Source: Plantactinospora soyae (lineage in GTDB: Bacteria; Actinomycetota; Actinomycetes; Mycobacteriales; Micromonosporaceae). Taken from it: 64,000 bases of DNA. A program made the position numbers and the translations under genes. The notes under the pieces were generated by a model, which searched no databases, was not told the origin of the DNA, and saw nothing but the letters and a program-made list of their open reading frames with translations. The stretch's first letter is position 1. Every line of letters begins with the position of its first letter. This document shows, piece by piece, positions 8,728 to 16,945 of the stretch. Location of the stretch: positions 5,208,001-5,272,000 of the forward strand of contig NZ_JADBEB010000001.1 of the NCBI RefSeq assembly GCF_014874095.1, read 5' to 3'.

Positions 8728-9920
8728 TGGGTGTTCCTCCGCCATTCCTCCACGAACCGGTCCTCGGACGCGTACGCCTCGTCCTCGAGTGGGCCGGTGT
8801 TGCTGGTAACCCGCCCCTCGCGGTACTGCTCGACGTGGATGCTCTCATGGCCGAGCGTCCGGACCAGGGTTTCCTCGTCGATGAAGGCGGCGGGGCCGAG
8901 TTGCACCCCGTCCGCGTCGGTACGCGCGATCGCGCCCATGAAGTCCAGGTAGGCGATGTCGTCCGGGGTCTCGATGACGTCGATGTTCACCCCGCGCAGG
9001 TCGACGCCGGCCAACTCGGCGTACCGCTCGATCGTCTCCCGGTCGCGCGGCAGTCCGAGCCCCTCGTCCATCACCTGCCGATTGGACACCGCCCCGGATC
9101 GTGAGTGCAGTACGGGAGGCGTCGCCGAGTCCGTACCGCCGCGATTGCCGAGCCGACGGACCAGGTCGGAGAGTTCGTCGATCAGGTCGCCGAGCCGGGA
9201 GAGCATCGGTGCCAGCCGACGCAGGCTGGTGATCAGTGCGGTGACGACCTTGCCGATCCGGGCCACCCACTTCGCCACCAGGCTGCCCACCTGAGCCACC
9301 ACCAGCGGGGTGGCCAGACCCAGCGTCAGGCCGGCCTCGGCGAGCCACATCGGCAGGCGTACCGCCAGCACCGAGACGAAGTCTGCGATCAGATCCCGGA
9401 CCATCTCCCGGACCAGCGCCACCAGCAGCCCGGCCGCCTCGACCAGGGTGCCGACCCCGCCGGCTCCGCGCCCGATGCCGTCCATCGCCTGGAGCTGCGT
9501 GGCCGCGTACGACCGGTACGCCTCCGCCGAGGCCCCACCCCACTCGCTGATCTCGGTCGCGAGCGCCGCCTGAAACTCGGCGGCGACGTCGGCGGAGTTG
9601 GCCGCCACGTTCCGCCAGGTCTGCGCGAACGCGGTGATCTGGTCCGGGTCACCGGCGAGCCAGTCCAGCGCGTCCGACAACGGCTTGACGTGGTCCAGTA
9701 GCCATGCCACGCCCCAGCTCACCAGCGAACCCAGTGGATCGAGCACCGCGCCGAGGGCGTCCAGCCCGGCGGAGACGCCGCCGATGGTGGCGTCGATCCA
9801 GCTACCGGACTCGATCCCGGCGACCGTGTCGGCGACGCTCTCGACAAGGCCCAGCCCGGTGTACCACTCGGTCGAGTCCTGGCGGGCCGCGATCAGCGGG
9901 TTGGCTGCCACGTCCGTCAC
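8724..9920 (-). CDS. Type VII secretion-type effector with C-terminal HExxH metallopeptidase-like domain
   Basis: 398 residues. The N-terminal 170 residues are long helices with an EWGG turn at 126-129 inside a helical hairpin, as in WXG100/LXG-type type VII substrates. A hydrophobic segment spans about 185-215 and a linker runs 255-280. The C-terminal domain (about 285-398) carries H358-E-S-I-H362, preceded by LVRTLG and followed by acidic residues E379/E381 that could be a third zinc ligand; this is the zincin signature. Likely role: a secreted polymorphic toxin or peptidase acting on neighbouring cells or the cell surface (inference). Its start overlaps the EspC-like stop by 4 bp, and a small coupled gene follows. 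Confidence 0.7.
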   Translation of the reverse strand: MTDVAANPLIAARQDSTEWYTGLGLVESVADTVAGIESGSWIDATIGGVSAGLDALGAVLDPLGSLVSWGVAWLLDHVKPLSDALDWLAGDPDQITAFAQTWRNVAANSADVAAEFQAALATEISEWGGASAEAYRSYAATQLQAMDGIGRGAGGVGTLVEAAGLLVALVREMVRDLIADFVSVLAVRLPMWLAEAGLTLGLATPLVVAQVGSLVAKWVARIGKVVTALITSLRRLAPMLSRLGDLIDELSDLVRRLGNRGGTDSATPPVLHSRSGAVSNRQVMDEGLGLPRDRETIERYAELAGVDLRGVNIDVIETPDDIAYLDFMGAIARTDADGVQLGPAAFIDEETLVRTLGHESIHVEQYREGRVTSNTGPLEDEAYASEDRFVEEWRRNTQ

Positions 9921-10249
9921 AGCGGCAGCTCGATCCGCCGACCGCTCGCCGTCACCCGCTGGGCGCTCGCGGTGTCGGTCGATTCTGCCGTACTGGCCAC
10001 GGTGCGCAGCCGGGTCGCGGTCTCGCGCAGGCCCGAGGTCAGTTCGCCGAGGGCCGCCACCGTCCGATCGGCCAACGGGTTGATCAGGCCGGGCAGGAAC
10101 GCACAGATCTGCCCGTACGCCTCCGCGCCCATCTGCACATGTGCCGCGGCGGCGCGGCCGTTCTCGATCCCGTCCGCGGCGGTGTCCGCAGATCCTGCGT
10201 GCCGTTGCACCGCCGGAACCGGCACCCGCATCTCGCCGTCACCGGTCAC
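9917..10249 (-). CDS. EspC-like type VII secretion target
   Basis: 110 residues from ATG 10249. The protein is helical, starts with a short strand-like segment (VPVPAVQRHAGSADTAADGI), and has two long amphipathic helices. This agrees with the ESX-1 secretion-associated EspC-type family, which are small proteins exported by type VII systems, often as partners of larger substrates. It overlaps the YbaB-like gene upstream by 11 bp and the effector gene downstream by 4 bp, which implies one transcript and coupled translation. Confidence 0.65.
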   Translation of the reverse strand: MTGDGEMRVPVPAVQRHAGSADTAADGIENGRAAAAHVQMGAEAYGQICAFLPGLINPLADRTVAALGELTSGLRETATRLRTVASTAESTDTASAQRVTASGRRIELPL

Positions 10250-10670
10250 GGCGCACGTCCCGACGGTAGTCGTCGTTCCCGGCTTCGTCCGACGGGTCCT
10301 GCGGCTCCGGAAAGCGCCGGACGTACGACTCCAGCACCGCCTGCCCGGTCTCGGACTCCACGCCCACCGTCTCCCGTACCACCGAGGTCAGCTCGCCGGC
10401 CAGTCTGGACTGGGCCTTGGCGATCGTCGCCATGATGACCCTGGCCAGCGCCGAGGACGTCAACCGCTGTACCCGGTCGTCGAGTTCCAGGCCGGTCAGC
10501 ACGCCGGACGAGGCCACGGTCACCCGTACGGCTCCGTCCGCGCCGGTCGCCGAGGCGGTGACGGTGGCGACCCGGTCCGACATTTCGGTGGCCGCCGCAG
10601 CGCGTGCGGACACCTGGGCCGTCCAGGAGCGGACCCACTCCTGCGCTCCGTCAAGGTCTCGTCCCAGCAT
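10239..10670 (-). CDS. YbaB/EbfC-family nucleoid-associated-like protein
   Basis: 143 residues from ATG 10670, with GGGAG 6 bp upstream. A helix, a central beta-sheet segment (VTASATGADGAVRVTVASSGVLTGLEL, here split in two strands) and a final long helix are the alpha-beta-alpha plan of the YbaB/EbfC family of small DNA-binding proteins. In actinomycetes, divergent YbaB-like proteins are often first genes of WXG100/EspC operons, as here, and may not bind DNA. The charged tail (PQDPSDEAGNDDYRRDVRRDR region) is extra. First gene of the four-gene effector operon. Confidence 0.65.
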   Translation of the reverse strand: MLGRDLDGAQEWVRSWTAQVSARAAAATEMSDRVATVTASATGADGAVRVTVASSGVLTGLELDDRVQRLTSSALARVIMATIAKAQSRLAGELTSVVRETVGVESETGQAVLESYVRRFPEPQDPSDEAGNDDYRRDVRRDR

Positions 10671-10856
10671 CAGCGGCTCCCTGCCGGCCACCGGGCGCCC
10701 GCCTGGCGCCACGTGATCATTCCACTCTGCACCATAGCGGCTACCCCGATTCCGATGATCTTCGCCATGGGAATCCTGGGCCGCGATGCGTGGGTGGTAC
10801 CCGGCACGGCGCTGATCGGCACTCGTCACCGTCGTCGTCACCGGTCGATGACGAGG

Positions 10857-10901
10857 GACGGGGCTGACGACGACGGGGCTGACGACGACGGGGCTGACGA
10901 C
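10857..10901. repeat. Three tandem 15-bp repeats
   Basis: GACGGGGCTGACGAC occurs three times in a row (10857-10871, 10872-10886, 10887-10901), identical. It lies between the stop of the CE4 deacetylase (10961) and the effector operon start (10670), outside any supported gene. It is a possible site of slippage or a binding array. The surrounding 290 bp hold no gene. Confidence 0.7.
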
Positions 10902-10960
10902 GGACGGCCGGTGCTGCGGACGGAACCGCCCGCCGCACCGGCCGTTGCCGGGCAGTGGGA

Positions 10961-12037
10961 TCAGGTGGCTCGGCAGGACGGTGTCATGCCCGATCCGCTG
11001 CCGGTGCCCTGGAAGCCGAACTCGGTCGACTGACCAGCGGCGATCCGGCCGTTGAAGCTCACGTTGGTGAACGTCACGGCGCCACTGGTGCCGCTGCGTT
11101 GGGTGTTCCAGGAGCTCGTGATCGCGGCTCCGGACGGCAGGGTCATGCTCACGGTCCAGCCGTTGGTGCCGGACGAGCCGGCCGTCACCCGTACGGTGGC
11201 GACGAAGCCGCCGTTCCAGGAGTTGAGTGTCACCCCGGCGGAGCAACCGCCCTGGGTGGGCGGGTTCGTGGGCGGGTTGGTCGGCGGGTTCGTGGGTGGG
11301 TTGGTCGGGGGATTGGTGGGTGGGTTGGTCGGCTGGGTGCCGTCGGGCGCGACGGCACGGCCGGTGCTCGGGGAAATCATCCCGGGGCAGAGGCCGCGGC
11401 TGCTGAGGTTGGCGACGATCTGCGCTATCGCGTTGATGGTGGTCTGGTAGCCGTCGTGCATCAGGATCACGCCGCCGTTCTGGAGCGTGGACGCGGCCTG
11501 GACGATCTGGCTGGTACTCGCGCCGTTCCAGTCCTGGGAATCCACGCTCCACAGCACCTCGGTGAGGCCGAGCTGGGCTTCGACCGACTTGAGCGTCGCG
11601 TTGGTCTCGCCGTACGGAGGACGGAACAGCCGGGGTGCGCTACCGGTGGCCTGCTGGATGGCCTGCTGGGTCTGGCTGAGCTCCGAGGTCATCTGGGCGG
11701 CGCTCATCTGGGTCAGGTGCGGGTGGGTCCAACTGTGGTTCCCGATCCACATGCCGGCCGACTGCTGCGCCCGGACCAGCGCCTGGTTCTGCTGTGCCTT
11801 CTGCCCGATGTTGAAGAAGGTGGCCCGTGCGCCGGCCGAGGTGAGCGCGTTGAGCAGCGCGTTGGTGGTGCCGGCGTTGGGGCCGTCGTCGTAGGTCAGT
11901 CCCACGTAACCGTTGCACGGCGCGGCGGCGACCGGTGGTGCCGCGACGGTGATAGCCACGGCGCCGGCGGCGATGGCCAGGGCGAAGGTGGCGAGCGTGA
12001 CGCACAGGCGTCTCGGTACTCGACGTGGACGGGGCAT
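10961..12037 (-). CDS. Secreted polysaccharide deacetylase (CE4) with C-terminal CBM2
   Basis: 358 residues. Residues 1-39 are a twin-Arg-rich Sec-type signal peptide ending AAA. The NodB/CE4 domain (about 43-225) has motif 1 TYDDGPN (48-54, catalytic base and metal Asp), motif 2 HSWTHPHL (H101 and H105 metal ligands), motif 3 RPPYGE and motif 5 LMHDG. A PTNP-repeat linker joins it to a family 2 cellulose-binding module (Cys near each end, conserved Trp). Members with this build are acetylxylan esterases or chitin/peptidoglycan deacetylases. The cellulose-binding module favours a plant cell-wall role (inference). Transcribed toward the effector operon and separately promoted. Confidence 0.9.
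   Translation of the reverse strand: MPRPRRVPRRLCVTLATFALAIAAGAVAITVAAPPVAAAPCNGYVGLTYDDGPNAGTTNALLNALTSAGARATFFNIGQKAQQNQALVRAQQSAGMWIGNHSWTHPHLTQMSAAQMTSELSQTQQAIQQATGSAPRLFRPPYGETNATLKSVEAQLGLTEVLWSVDSQDWNGASTSQIVQAASTLQNGGVILMHDGYQTTINAIAQIVANLSSRGLCPGMISPSTGRAVAPDGTQPTNPPTNPPTNPPTNPPTNPPTNPPTQGGCSAGVTLNSWNGGFVATVRVTAGSSGTNGWTVSMTLPSGAAITSSWNTQRSGTSGAVTFTNVSFNGRIAAGQSTEFGFQGTGSGSGMTPSCRAT
11257..11330. repeat. 12-bp repeats encoding the PTNP linker of the deacetylase
   Basis: About six near-identical 12-bp units encode the P-T-N-P linker between the CE4 domain and the CBM2. Third-base differences show the units are diverging. Such low-complexity linkers change length by slippage. Confidence 0.7.
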
Positions 12038-12085
12038 GGGGGACTCCTCGGTGCGTGGCGGGGTGGGCCGCCGGTGGTGGGTGTT

Positions 12086-12114
12086 GAAATGTTTCGTTGA
12101 TTCGATCGAAACAT
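12086..12114. promoter_or_regulatory. Inverted repeat operator candidate of the CE4 gene
   Basis: ATGTTTCG (12089-12096) and CGAAACAT (12107-12114) are perfect inverted arms with a 10-bp spacer; the perfect palindrome TTCGATCGAA (12101-12110) and GAAATGTTTC (12086-12095) overlap them. The site lies 49-77 bp upstream of the deacetylase start. GAAAnnTTTC-type sites are known for xylan-gene regulators in actinomycetes, so a LacI-type xylan regulator is a candidate (inference). Confidence 0.5.
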
Positions 12115-12240
12115 ATCAAGCGACGATAGTCGATATCCGGGACGTGGTCTTCCCGATCGGATCGGCCATCGACCGATCACCGGGCGGCCCGAGTACGAGG
12201 CATTCCGATTGCCAGGCGGCCCGATTGGCAGGTGGCCCGG

Positions 12241-15200
12241 TTACCAGGCGGCCCGGACCGTCATCCGTCGAGCGTCGGCCGGAGTTCCGTTCCGGAGGAT
12301 GGCCTCGGCGTCCGTTCCCGGGACCGGGCCGGAGAAGAGGTACCCCTGCCCGTGGTGGCAGCCGTAGAACCGCAACTGGTCCCGCTGTGAGGTGGTCTCG
12401 ATGCCCTCCGCCACCAGCTCGAGCCCGAGGTTGATGCCCATCGACACGATCGAGCGCACCAACTCCCGGCTCTTCTCGTCCGTCGCCAACGGCGCCACGA
12501 ACGAGCGGTCAATCTTGAAGGCGTCGATGGTCAGATGGTGCAGGGCCTGCAACGAGGAGTAGCCGGTGCCGAAGTCGTCGATGTGGAGCTGTACGCCCAT
12601 CTCGTGCAGCGCCGCCAACTTCGTCCGGGCCGCCTCCACGTCGTGCACGATCACGCCCTCGGTTATCTCGATGATGAGAGCCGCCGGATCCAGGTTCGCC
12701 GCCCGCAGGCTTTCCTCGACGTCCTCGATGAGCCGGGTGTGCCAGAACTGCCGATTGGAGACGTTGACGCTCATCCGCAGTCCGTCCGGGCCGAGCCCGC
12801 ACGCCCGCCAGGCACTGATCTGCCGGCACGCCTCGGCGAGGACCCAGCGCCCGATCGGCGGCATGAGCCCGCTCTCCTCCGCGATCGGCAGGAAGTCGTT
12901 GGGCATCACCAGCCCTCGTACGGGATGGCGCCAGCGCACCAGTGCCTCGAACGCACAGGTGAGGCCGTCGCTCAGTCGTACGATCGGCTGGTAGTGCAAC
13001 TCGAAGGCCCGGGTCTCCAGGGCCCGGCGCAGCTCCGCCTCGGTACGCAGCCGACCGACCACCCGCTCGTGCATCGCGATGTCGAACACGGCGTGCGAAC
13101 CCTTGCGCCGCCACTTCGCCGAGTACATCGCGGTGTCGGCGTCCCGGATCACGTCCTCGGCATGCTGGTAGCCGGTCGTGCTGCGCGAGATGCCGATGCT
13201 GGCGGAGACGACGAACTCCTCCTCACCGAGCCGGAACGGAAGGTCCAGCGCGGCACGGATCCGCTCCGCGACCGCGACCGGGCCCTCGCCGTCGGCCAGG
13301 TGACTGAGCAGGATCGCGAACTCGTCCCCGCCGAAGCGTGCCGTGACGTCGGCCGCCCAGGTGTTCGCCCGGATCCGCTCGGCGACCTGGACGAGCAGCC
13401 GGTCCCCGGCCAGGTGCCCCAGGCTGTCGTTGACCAGTTTGAAGCCGTCGAGATCCAACAGCAGCACCGAGTAGTGGCGGTCCGGATGCCGCGCATGGGA
13501 GCCGACGGCCTCCTCCAGTTTCTTCAGGAACAGCGTCCGGTTGGCCAGCCCGGTGAGCGGATCGTAGAGCGCCGCGTGCCGGAGAAGATCCTCCTGCGCG
13601 CGCAGGGATTTCAGCACCGCCGCGTGGTCGAGGGCGATCGTCAGCAGCGCCGCCCACTGGTTCATCATCTCCCGACCGATCTCCAGGTCGGCCTCGATCG
13701 GGCCGACGAGGGCGAGCATCCCCCAGTCACTCGTACCGATCTTCAGCGGCGCCACGTACACCATCTGGTCGGCGTCCAGGTCGGCGAGTTCGACCAGCTC
13801 GGCGGGCGGAAACGACCGCAGCGACACCGGCCCGACCGGGGTCGGCACCAGCCCACGGTCGCGCTCGAACATCGCGACGACGTCGAGCTTCCGTTCGGTG
13901 CCGTGGTCGGTGTCCGTGGAGTGTGACCACAGGCCGAGGCAGCCGCCACGGGCGTCGGTGTCCTGGATCCAGGCCAGTCCCCGGGGATCCTTCTCGTGGC
14001 TGCGCAGCAGGTTCTTGCTGACGGTGTACAGCATCTTGAGGGTGGTCAGGAACTCGTTCTCCTCGACCGTCCGGGTCCGCGAGCGGCTCTGCGCCAGGGC
14101 CACGACGATGTCCTCGGTGCCGGCCCGGACCCGCTCGGCTCCGGCCTGGTTGTCGCCGCCGATCCGCTGCGCCAGGCGCAGCCCGAACTGCCGGATGTGC
14201 TGCATCATCTGGACGGCGCCCTCCGGATGCCGCTGGTTCAGCATCTGGAGTCCCACCAGGGCCTGTCGGAGTTCGAGGGGATTCGGTGCCGGCGTACCGT
14301 CGGCCGCCGCCGCGAGTGCGTCCGCGACCAGGGCACCGGCACCCGCGATCGTGGCCCGGCCCGCCGGATCGGCGGGCCCTGGTGTCAGGACCGCTGTGAG
14401 CTGGGCGACCAGCTGCTCGGTGGTCGACCCGTCGGGCGGCGAGGCTGTCGAGGGCGGCCCCGGCATCAGGGTGTCGGGGCAGCCGCACGACTCGCGGGGC
14501 CGGAAAGTCGTGGGGACGTACCAGGTGCGGGCCTCGGGTTCGTCGCCGGCGACGGCCTGCAACGCCAGCCGTGCGGCGATCTGGCCCAGGTTCTTGAAAC
14601 TCTGCCGGACGGTGGAGAGGCTCGGGGTGAGGTACACGACCCCGTCCATGTCGTCGAAGCCGACTATCGCCTGCTCGCGCGGTACGTCAACCCCGGACGC
14701 CAGCAGGGTTCGCATCAACCCGATCGCGTTGAGATCATTTCCGGCCAGCACCGCCGTCGAGGGCATTCCGGCGGCCAGCATCGCCCGCGCGGCGCGCTCG
14801 CCGCCGCTCTCCCGGTTGTCGCCGGTGTCGAAATGCAGATCGGCGCGCGGCGTTATGCCGCACTCTATGAGGGCGTCGCGATAGGCCTCGTACCGCTCGC
14901 GGAGATCCCGCAATTCCAGGTACCCGGCGAAGGCGATCTCCCGATGGCCGTGTTCGACCAGGTGAAGGACTGCCTCACGGACGCCGCTCCGGTTGTCGGG
15001 CAGGACGACGGGACATGACAGGCCGGGCATCTCGTCGCTGATCATGATGACCGGCTTGCCGGCGCGTCGGATCGCCTCCAGGTACACCAGCGACGCGGAG
15101 TTGAGGATGACGACGAACGCGGAGACGTGGTCCCACGCGACGGGATGCCGGAAATCGGGAGGTTCGGGCGGGTCGAAGTCGAAGGTCCCCGCGCCCAGGG

Positions 15201-15324
15201 TCTGAATCGCGATCATCCGGCCGCCCGCAGCCGCCGTCGTCCGCGCGATTCCGCCGAGAATGCTGCCGAAATAGTCACATCCGACAGACATGGTGAGCAC
15301 GCCGATGGTGGGGCCATCGACCAC
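12241..15324 (-). CDS. LacI-type sensor fused to GGDEF and EAL domains (c-di-GMP turnover)
   Basis: 1027 residues from GTG 15324, chosen for AGGAGGTGA 8 bp upstream; an ATG at 15345 lacks a ribosome site. Residues about 3-290 are a periplasmic-binding-like (LacI/GalR) ligand domain: GPTIGVLTMSVGCDYFGSI, then AVLAGNDLNAIGLM and VGFDDMDGVVYLTPSLSTVRQ. There is no HTH and no signal peptide, so sugar sensing is cytoplasmic. A linker with a GAF-like region (around 450-600) precedes GGDEF (DPLTGLANRTLF; ARFGGDEFAILL near 664) and EAL (FEALVRWRHP near 792; DDFGTGYSSL; ELVAEGIET). Both catalytic signatures are intact. The inhibitory RxxD site before GGDEF reads WAAD, so product feedback is probably absent. 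Likely role: linking a sugar-like ligand to c-di-GMP level, hence development (inference). Confidence 0.85.
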   Translation of the reverse strand: MVDGPTIGVLTMSVGCDYFGSILGGIARTTAAAGGRMIAIQTLGAGTFDFDPPEPPDFRHPVAWDHVSAFVVILNSASLVYLEAIRRAGKPVIMISDEMPGLSCPVVLPDNRSGVREAVLHLVEHGHREIAFAGYLELRDLRERYEAYRDALIECGITPRADLHFDTGDNRESGGERAARAMLAAGMPSTAVLAGNDLNAIGLMRTLLASGVDVPREQAIVGFDDMDGVVYLTPSLSTVRQSFKNLGQIAARLALQAVAGDEPEARTWYVPTTFRPRESCGCPDTLMPGPPSTASPPDGSTTEQLVAQLTAVLTPGPADPAGRATIAGAGALVADALAAAADGTPAPNPLELRQALVGLQMLNQRHPEGAVQMMQHIRQFGLRLAQRIGGDNQAGAERVRAGTEDIVVALAQSRSRTRTVEENEFLTTLKMLYTVSKNLLRSHEKDPRGLAWIQDTDARGGCLGLWSHSTDTDHGTERKLDVVAMFERDRGLVPTPVGPVSLRSFPPAELVELADLDADQMVYVAPLKIGTSDWGMLALVGPIEADLEIGREMMNQWAALLTIALDHAAVLKSLRAQEDLLRHAALYDPLTGLANRTLFLKKLEEAVGSHARHPDRHYSVLLLDLDGFKLVNDSLGHLAGDRLLVQVAERIRANTWAADVTARFGGDEFAILLSHLADGEGPVAVAERIRAALDLPFRLGEEEFVVSASIGISRSTTGYQHAEDVIRDADTAMYSAKWRRKGSHAVFDIAMHERVVGRLRTEAELRRALETRAFELHYQPIVRLSDGLTCAFEALVRWRHPVRGLVMPNDFLPIAEESGLMPPIGRWVLAEACRQISAWRACGLGPDGLRMSVNVSNRQFWHTRLIEDVEESLRAANLDPAALIIEITEGVIVHDVEAARTKLAALHEMGVQLHIDDFGTGYSSLQALHHLTIDAFKIDRSFVAPLATDEKSRELVRSIVSMGINLGLELVAEGIETTSQRDQLRFYGCHHGQGYLFSGPVPGTDAEAILRNGTPADARRMTVRAAW

Positions 15325-15610
15325 GGCTATCACCTCCTGCACCATTTGCGCCGTGCGTCGAAGGCCGGGCCGGTTCGGCGGGAAAAGTGGCTTCCAGCAG
15401 CAGCCCGAAGACCTTCCGGAATTTTTCAGATAACTGAGCGAGCGTACCGAATCATGTTCTGGTGCGTCGATACATGCCCGACCCGAGTCGCGCGACTCAG
15501 TCCGGACCCGGCGGCAATTCATCCGGCGGGACCGGTCCCGCGCCCGCCGCCTACCGCGTCGAGAACCCGGTCGAGGGGGTACGGCGATCGGGAGTCGTCG
15601 CCTGCTGGGG

Positions 15611-16093
15611 TTATGAGCCGACGCAGCCCGACAGCTTGGGAATGACGTCTGCGGGTACCAGTTTTGTGCAGATGCCGTCCGTCCCGGCGACCATCGCTGT
15701 CCAGGTGGCGGTGCCCTGGTCGTACTTGAAGGCGATGAAGGCCGGGTCGGCGAGTTCCGGCGGGACGACGGTGACCGCCGTCGCGTACCCCCGGTGGCAG
15801 GCCACGTTCCGTACGCCGCTGACTCGCGCGTCGACGGCAGCGCTCAACTCCTTGTTGGCTTCGAGTGCCGCGAAGAGGGTCATCGGGTCGACCGGACAGC
15901 CGTCCGCCGAGGCGGGCGTGGCGGCCGGCGTGGTCGCGGCAGGTGCGCTGGTAGCCGTCGGCGCGGGCGGTGGGGTTGCGGTGCCGGACGGCTCCGGGTC
16001 GTCGCTGCACGCGGGTACGGCGACCGCCAGTCCGACGAGCCCGAGGGTGAGGCCGAGGATCCTGCGCTGTGCTCGGAGCCTGACGACGCCCAT
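15611..16093 (-). CDS. Secreted lipoprotein, unknown function
   Basis: 160 residues. A basic N-terminus and hydrophobic stretch are followed by the lipobox-like VPAC with Cys near residue 29, then a Pro/Thr/Ala-rich spacer and a compact domain with three further cysteines. It should be a lipid-anchored extracellular protein. No family is recognised; such short lipoproteins are common in Micromonosporaceae. The 286 bp upstream, to the GGDEF/EAL gene, hold no gene. Confidence 0.6.
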   Translation of the reverse strand: MGVVRLRAQRRILGLTLGLVGLAVAVPACSDDPEPSGTATPPPAPTATSAPAATTPAATPASADGCPVDPMTLFAALEANKELSAAVDARVSGVRNVACHRGYATAVTVVPPELADPAFIAFKYDQGTATWTAMVAGTDGICTKLVPADVIPKLSGCVGS

Positions 16094-16188
16094 GGGCCAG
16101 CACGGTACAGAATCCCGGGTACCGGAACCAGGGCAAGGAACCTGAGGCGCTCGCGTCGCCCGGGAGACCGCTCGTCAGCCCTGCTCCG

Positions 16189-16407
16189 TCAGCCCGGCTC
16201 GTCCTCGTCCGCTGGCGGTCGTGGCTTCCGGTGTTCTGCGATCCACGCTTCGACCTCCGATTTGAGCCAGATGGTCGTACCCCGAAGCTCCTGGTAAGGA
16301 GCGGGAAATGTCGGGTGCCGAATGAGCTGTCGCATGCGCGACCGGCCCACGCCGAGCATCTCTTGCAACTCGTAGGGCCCCACCATCTCGCCTGGCCGCT
16401 TAGGCAT
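16189..16407 (-). CDS. Excisionase/AlpA-like winged helix DNA-binding protein
   Basis: 72 residues from ATG 16407; ATG 16425 is equally possible and neither has a clear ribosome site, so it may be leaderless. GPYELQEMLGVGRSRMRQLI followed by FPAPYQELRGTTIWLKSEVEAWI is the MerR-like HTH plus wing seen in AlpA-type and excisionase-type regulators of mobile elements and in small actinobacterial regulators. No integrase or attachment site is visible nearby, so a phage or element origin is not shown. It may act as a stand-alone regulator. Confidence 0.6.
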   Translation of the reverse strand: MPKRPGEMVGPYELQEMLGVGRSRMRQLIRHPTFPAPYQELRGTTIWLKSEVEAWIAEHRKPRPPADEDEPG

Positions 16408-16634
16408 ACATGGCAAGCTAGGCATGGTCGGGTCTACCCAATTCGGTGCTCCTGATACGGTGCTCCCTATTGCGCAGGGGGCTAGATCTGGGGGAGGATC
16501 CGAGGCGGGCCTCCCGCCTGGCAGGACAGGTAGCCGACGGGCGGGGGTGCTACCCGGGGGCTGCCGCCGGTTCTCTGCAGGTCCTCCGGCGCCCGGTGGC
16601 AGTCCCGCCCCCCCCGTCTGCCGAGGAGGTTTCC

Positions 16635-16916
16635 GTGCTCTACCACGCGTTTCATCCGCCCGATCAGCCATCGCTGACCCATGAGCAGCGAACCGAACGT
16701 CTCAGAGCCGAGCTGGCAGCCACCCAGCAGGCCCTGTGCGTACTCCAAGGCGCGCTGACCGACGCGAAGACCCGGCTCGGGATGATCAGCCGGATAGCGC
16801 GCGACGTCGAGCGGACCCGCCGGGCCCCAGGGGCGTCGTGGGCAGCGGTCCGGGCCGCCCTCTACTCACGGCCGGAGGGACTCAAGGACGTCGGGCCGGA
16901 TCTTCCGATCCTCTGA
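16635..16916 (+). CDS. Small coiled-coil hypothetical protein
   Basis: 93 residues from GTG 16635 with AGGAGG 6 bp upstream (16623-16628). The centre (about residues 15-55) is a charged Gln/Glu/Arg-rich helix likely to form a coiled coil. No membrane segment and no recognised family. It is divergent from the excisionase-like gene, and the 227 bp between them may hold both promoters. It converges with the DUF4037 gene. Confidence 0.5.
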   Translation: MLYHAFHPPDQPSLTHEQRTERLRAELAATQQALCVLQGALTDAKTRLGMISRIARDVERTRRAPGASWAAVRAALYSRPEGLKDVGPDLPIL

Positions 16917-16945
16917 GTCGGGTAGGTCCCGGCGACCACGCCGGA

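Noticed and set aside
3499-10670. Complete type VII secretion system
   Set aside because: Only substrate-like genes occur; EccB, EccC, EccD and mycosin genes are not visible.
10857-10901. CRISPR-like array
   Set aside because: The 15-bp units are directly adjacent without spacers; no cas genes are present in the window.
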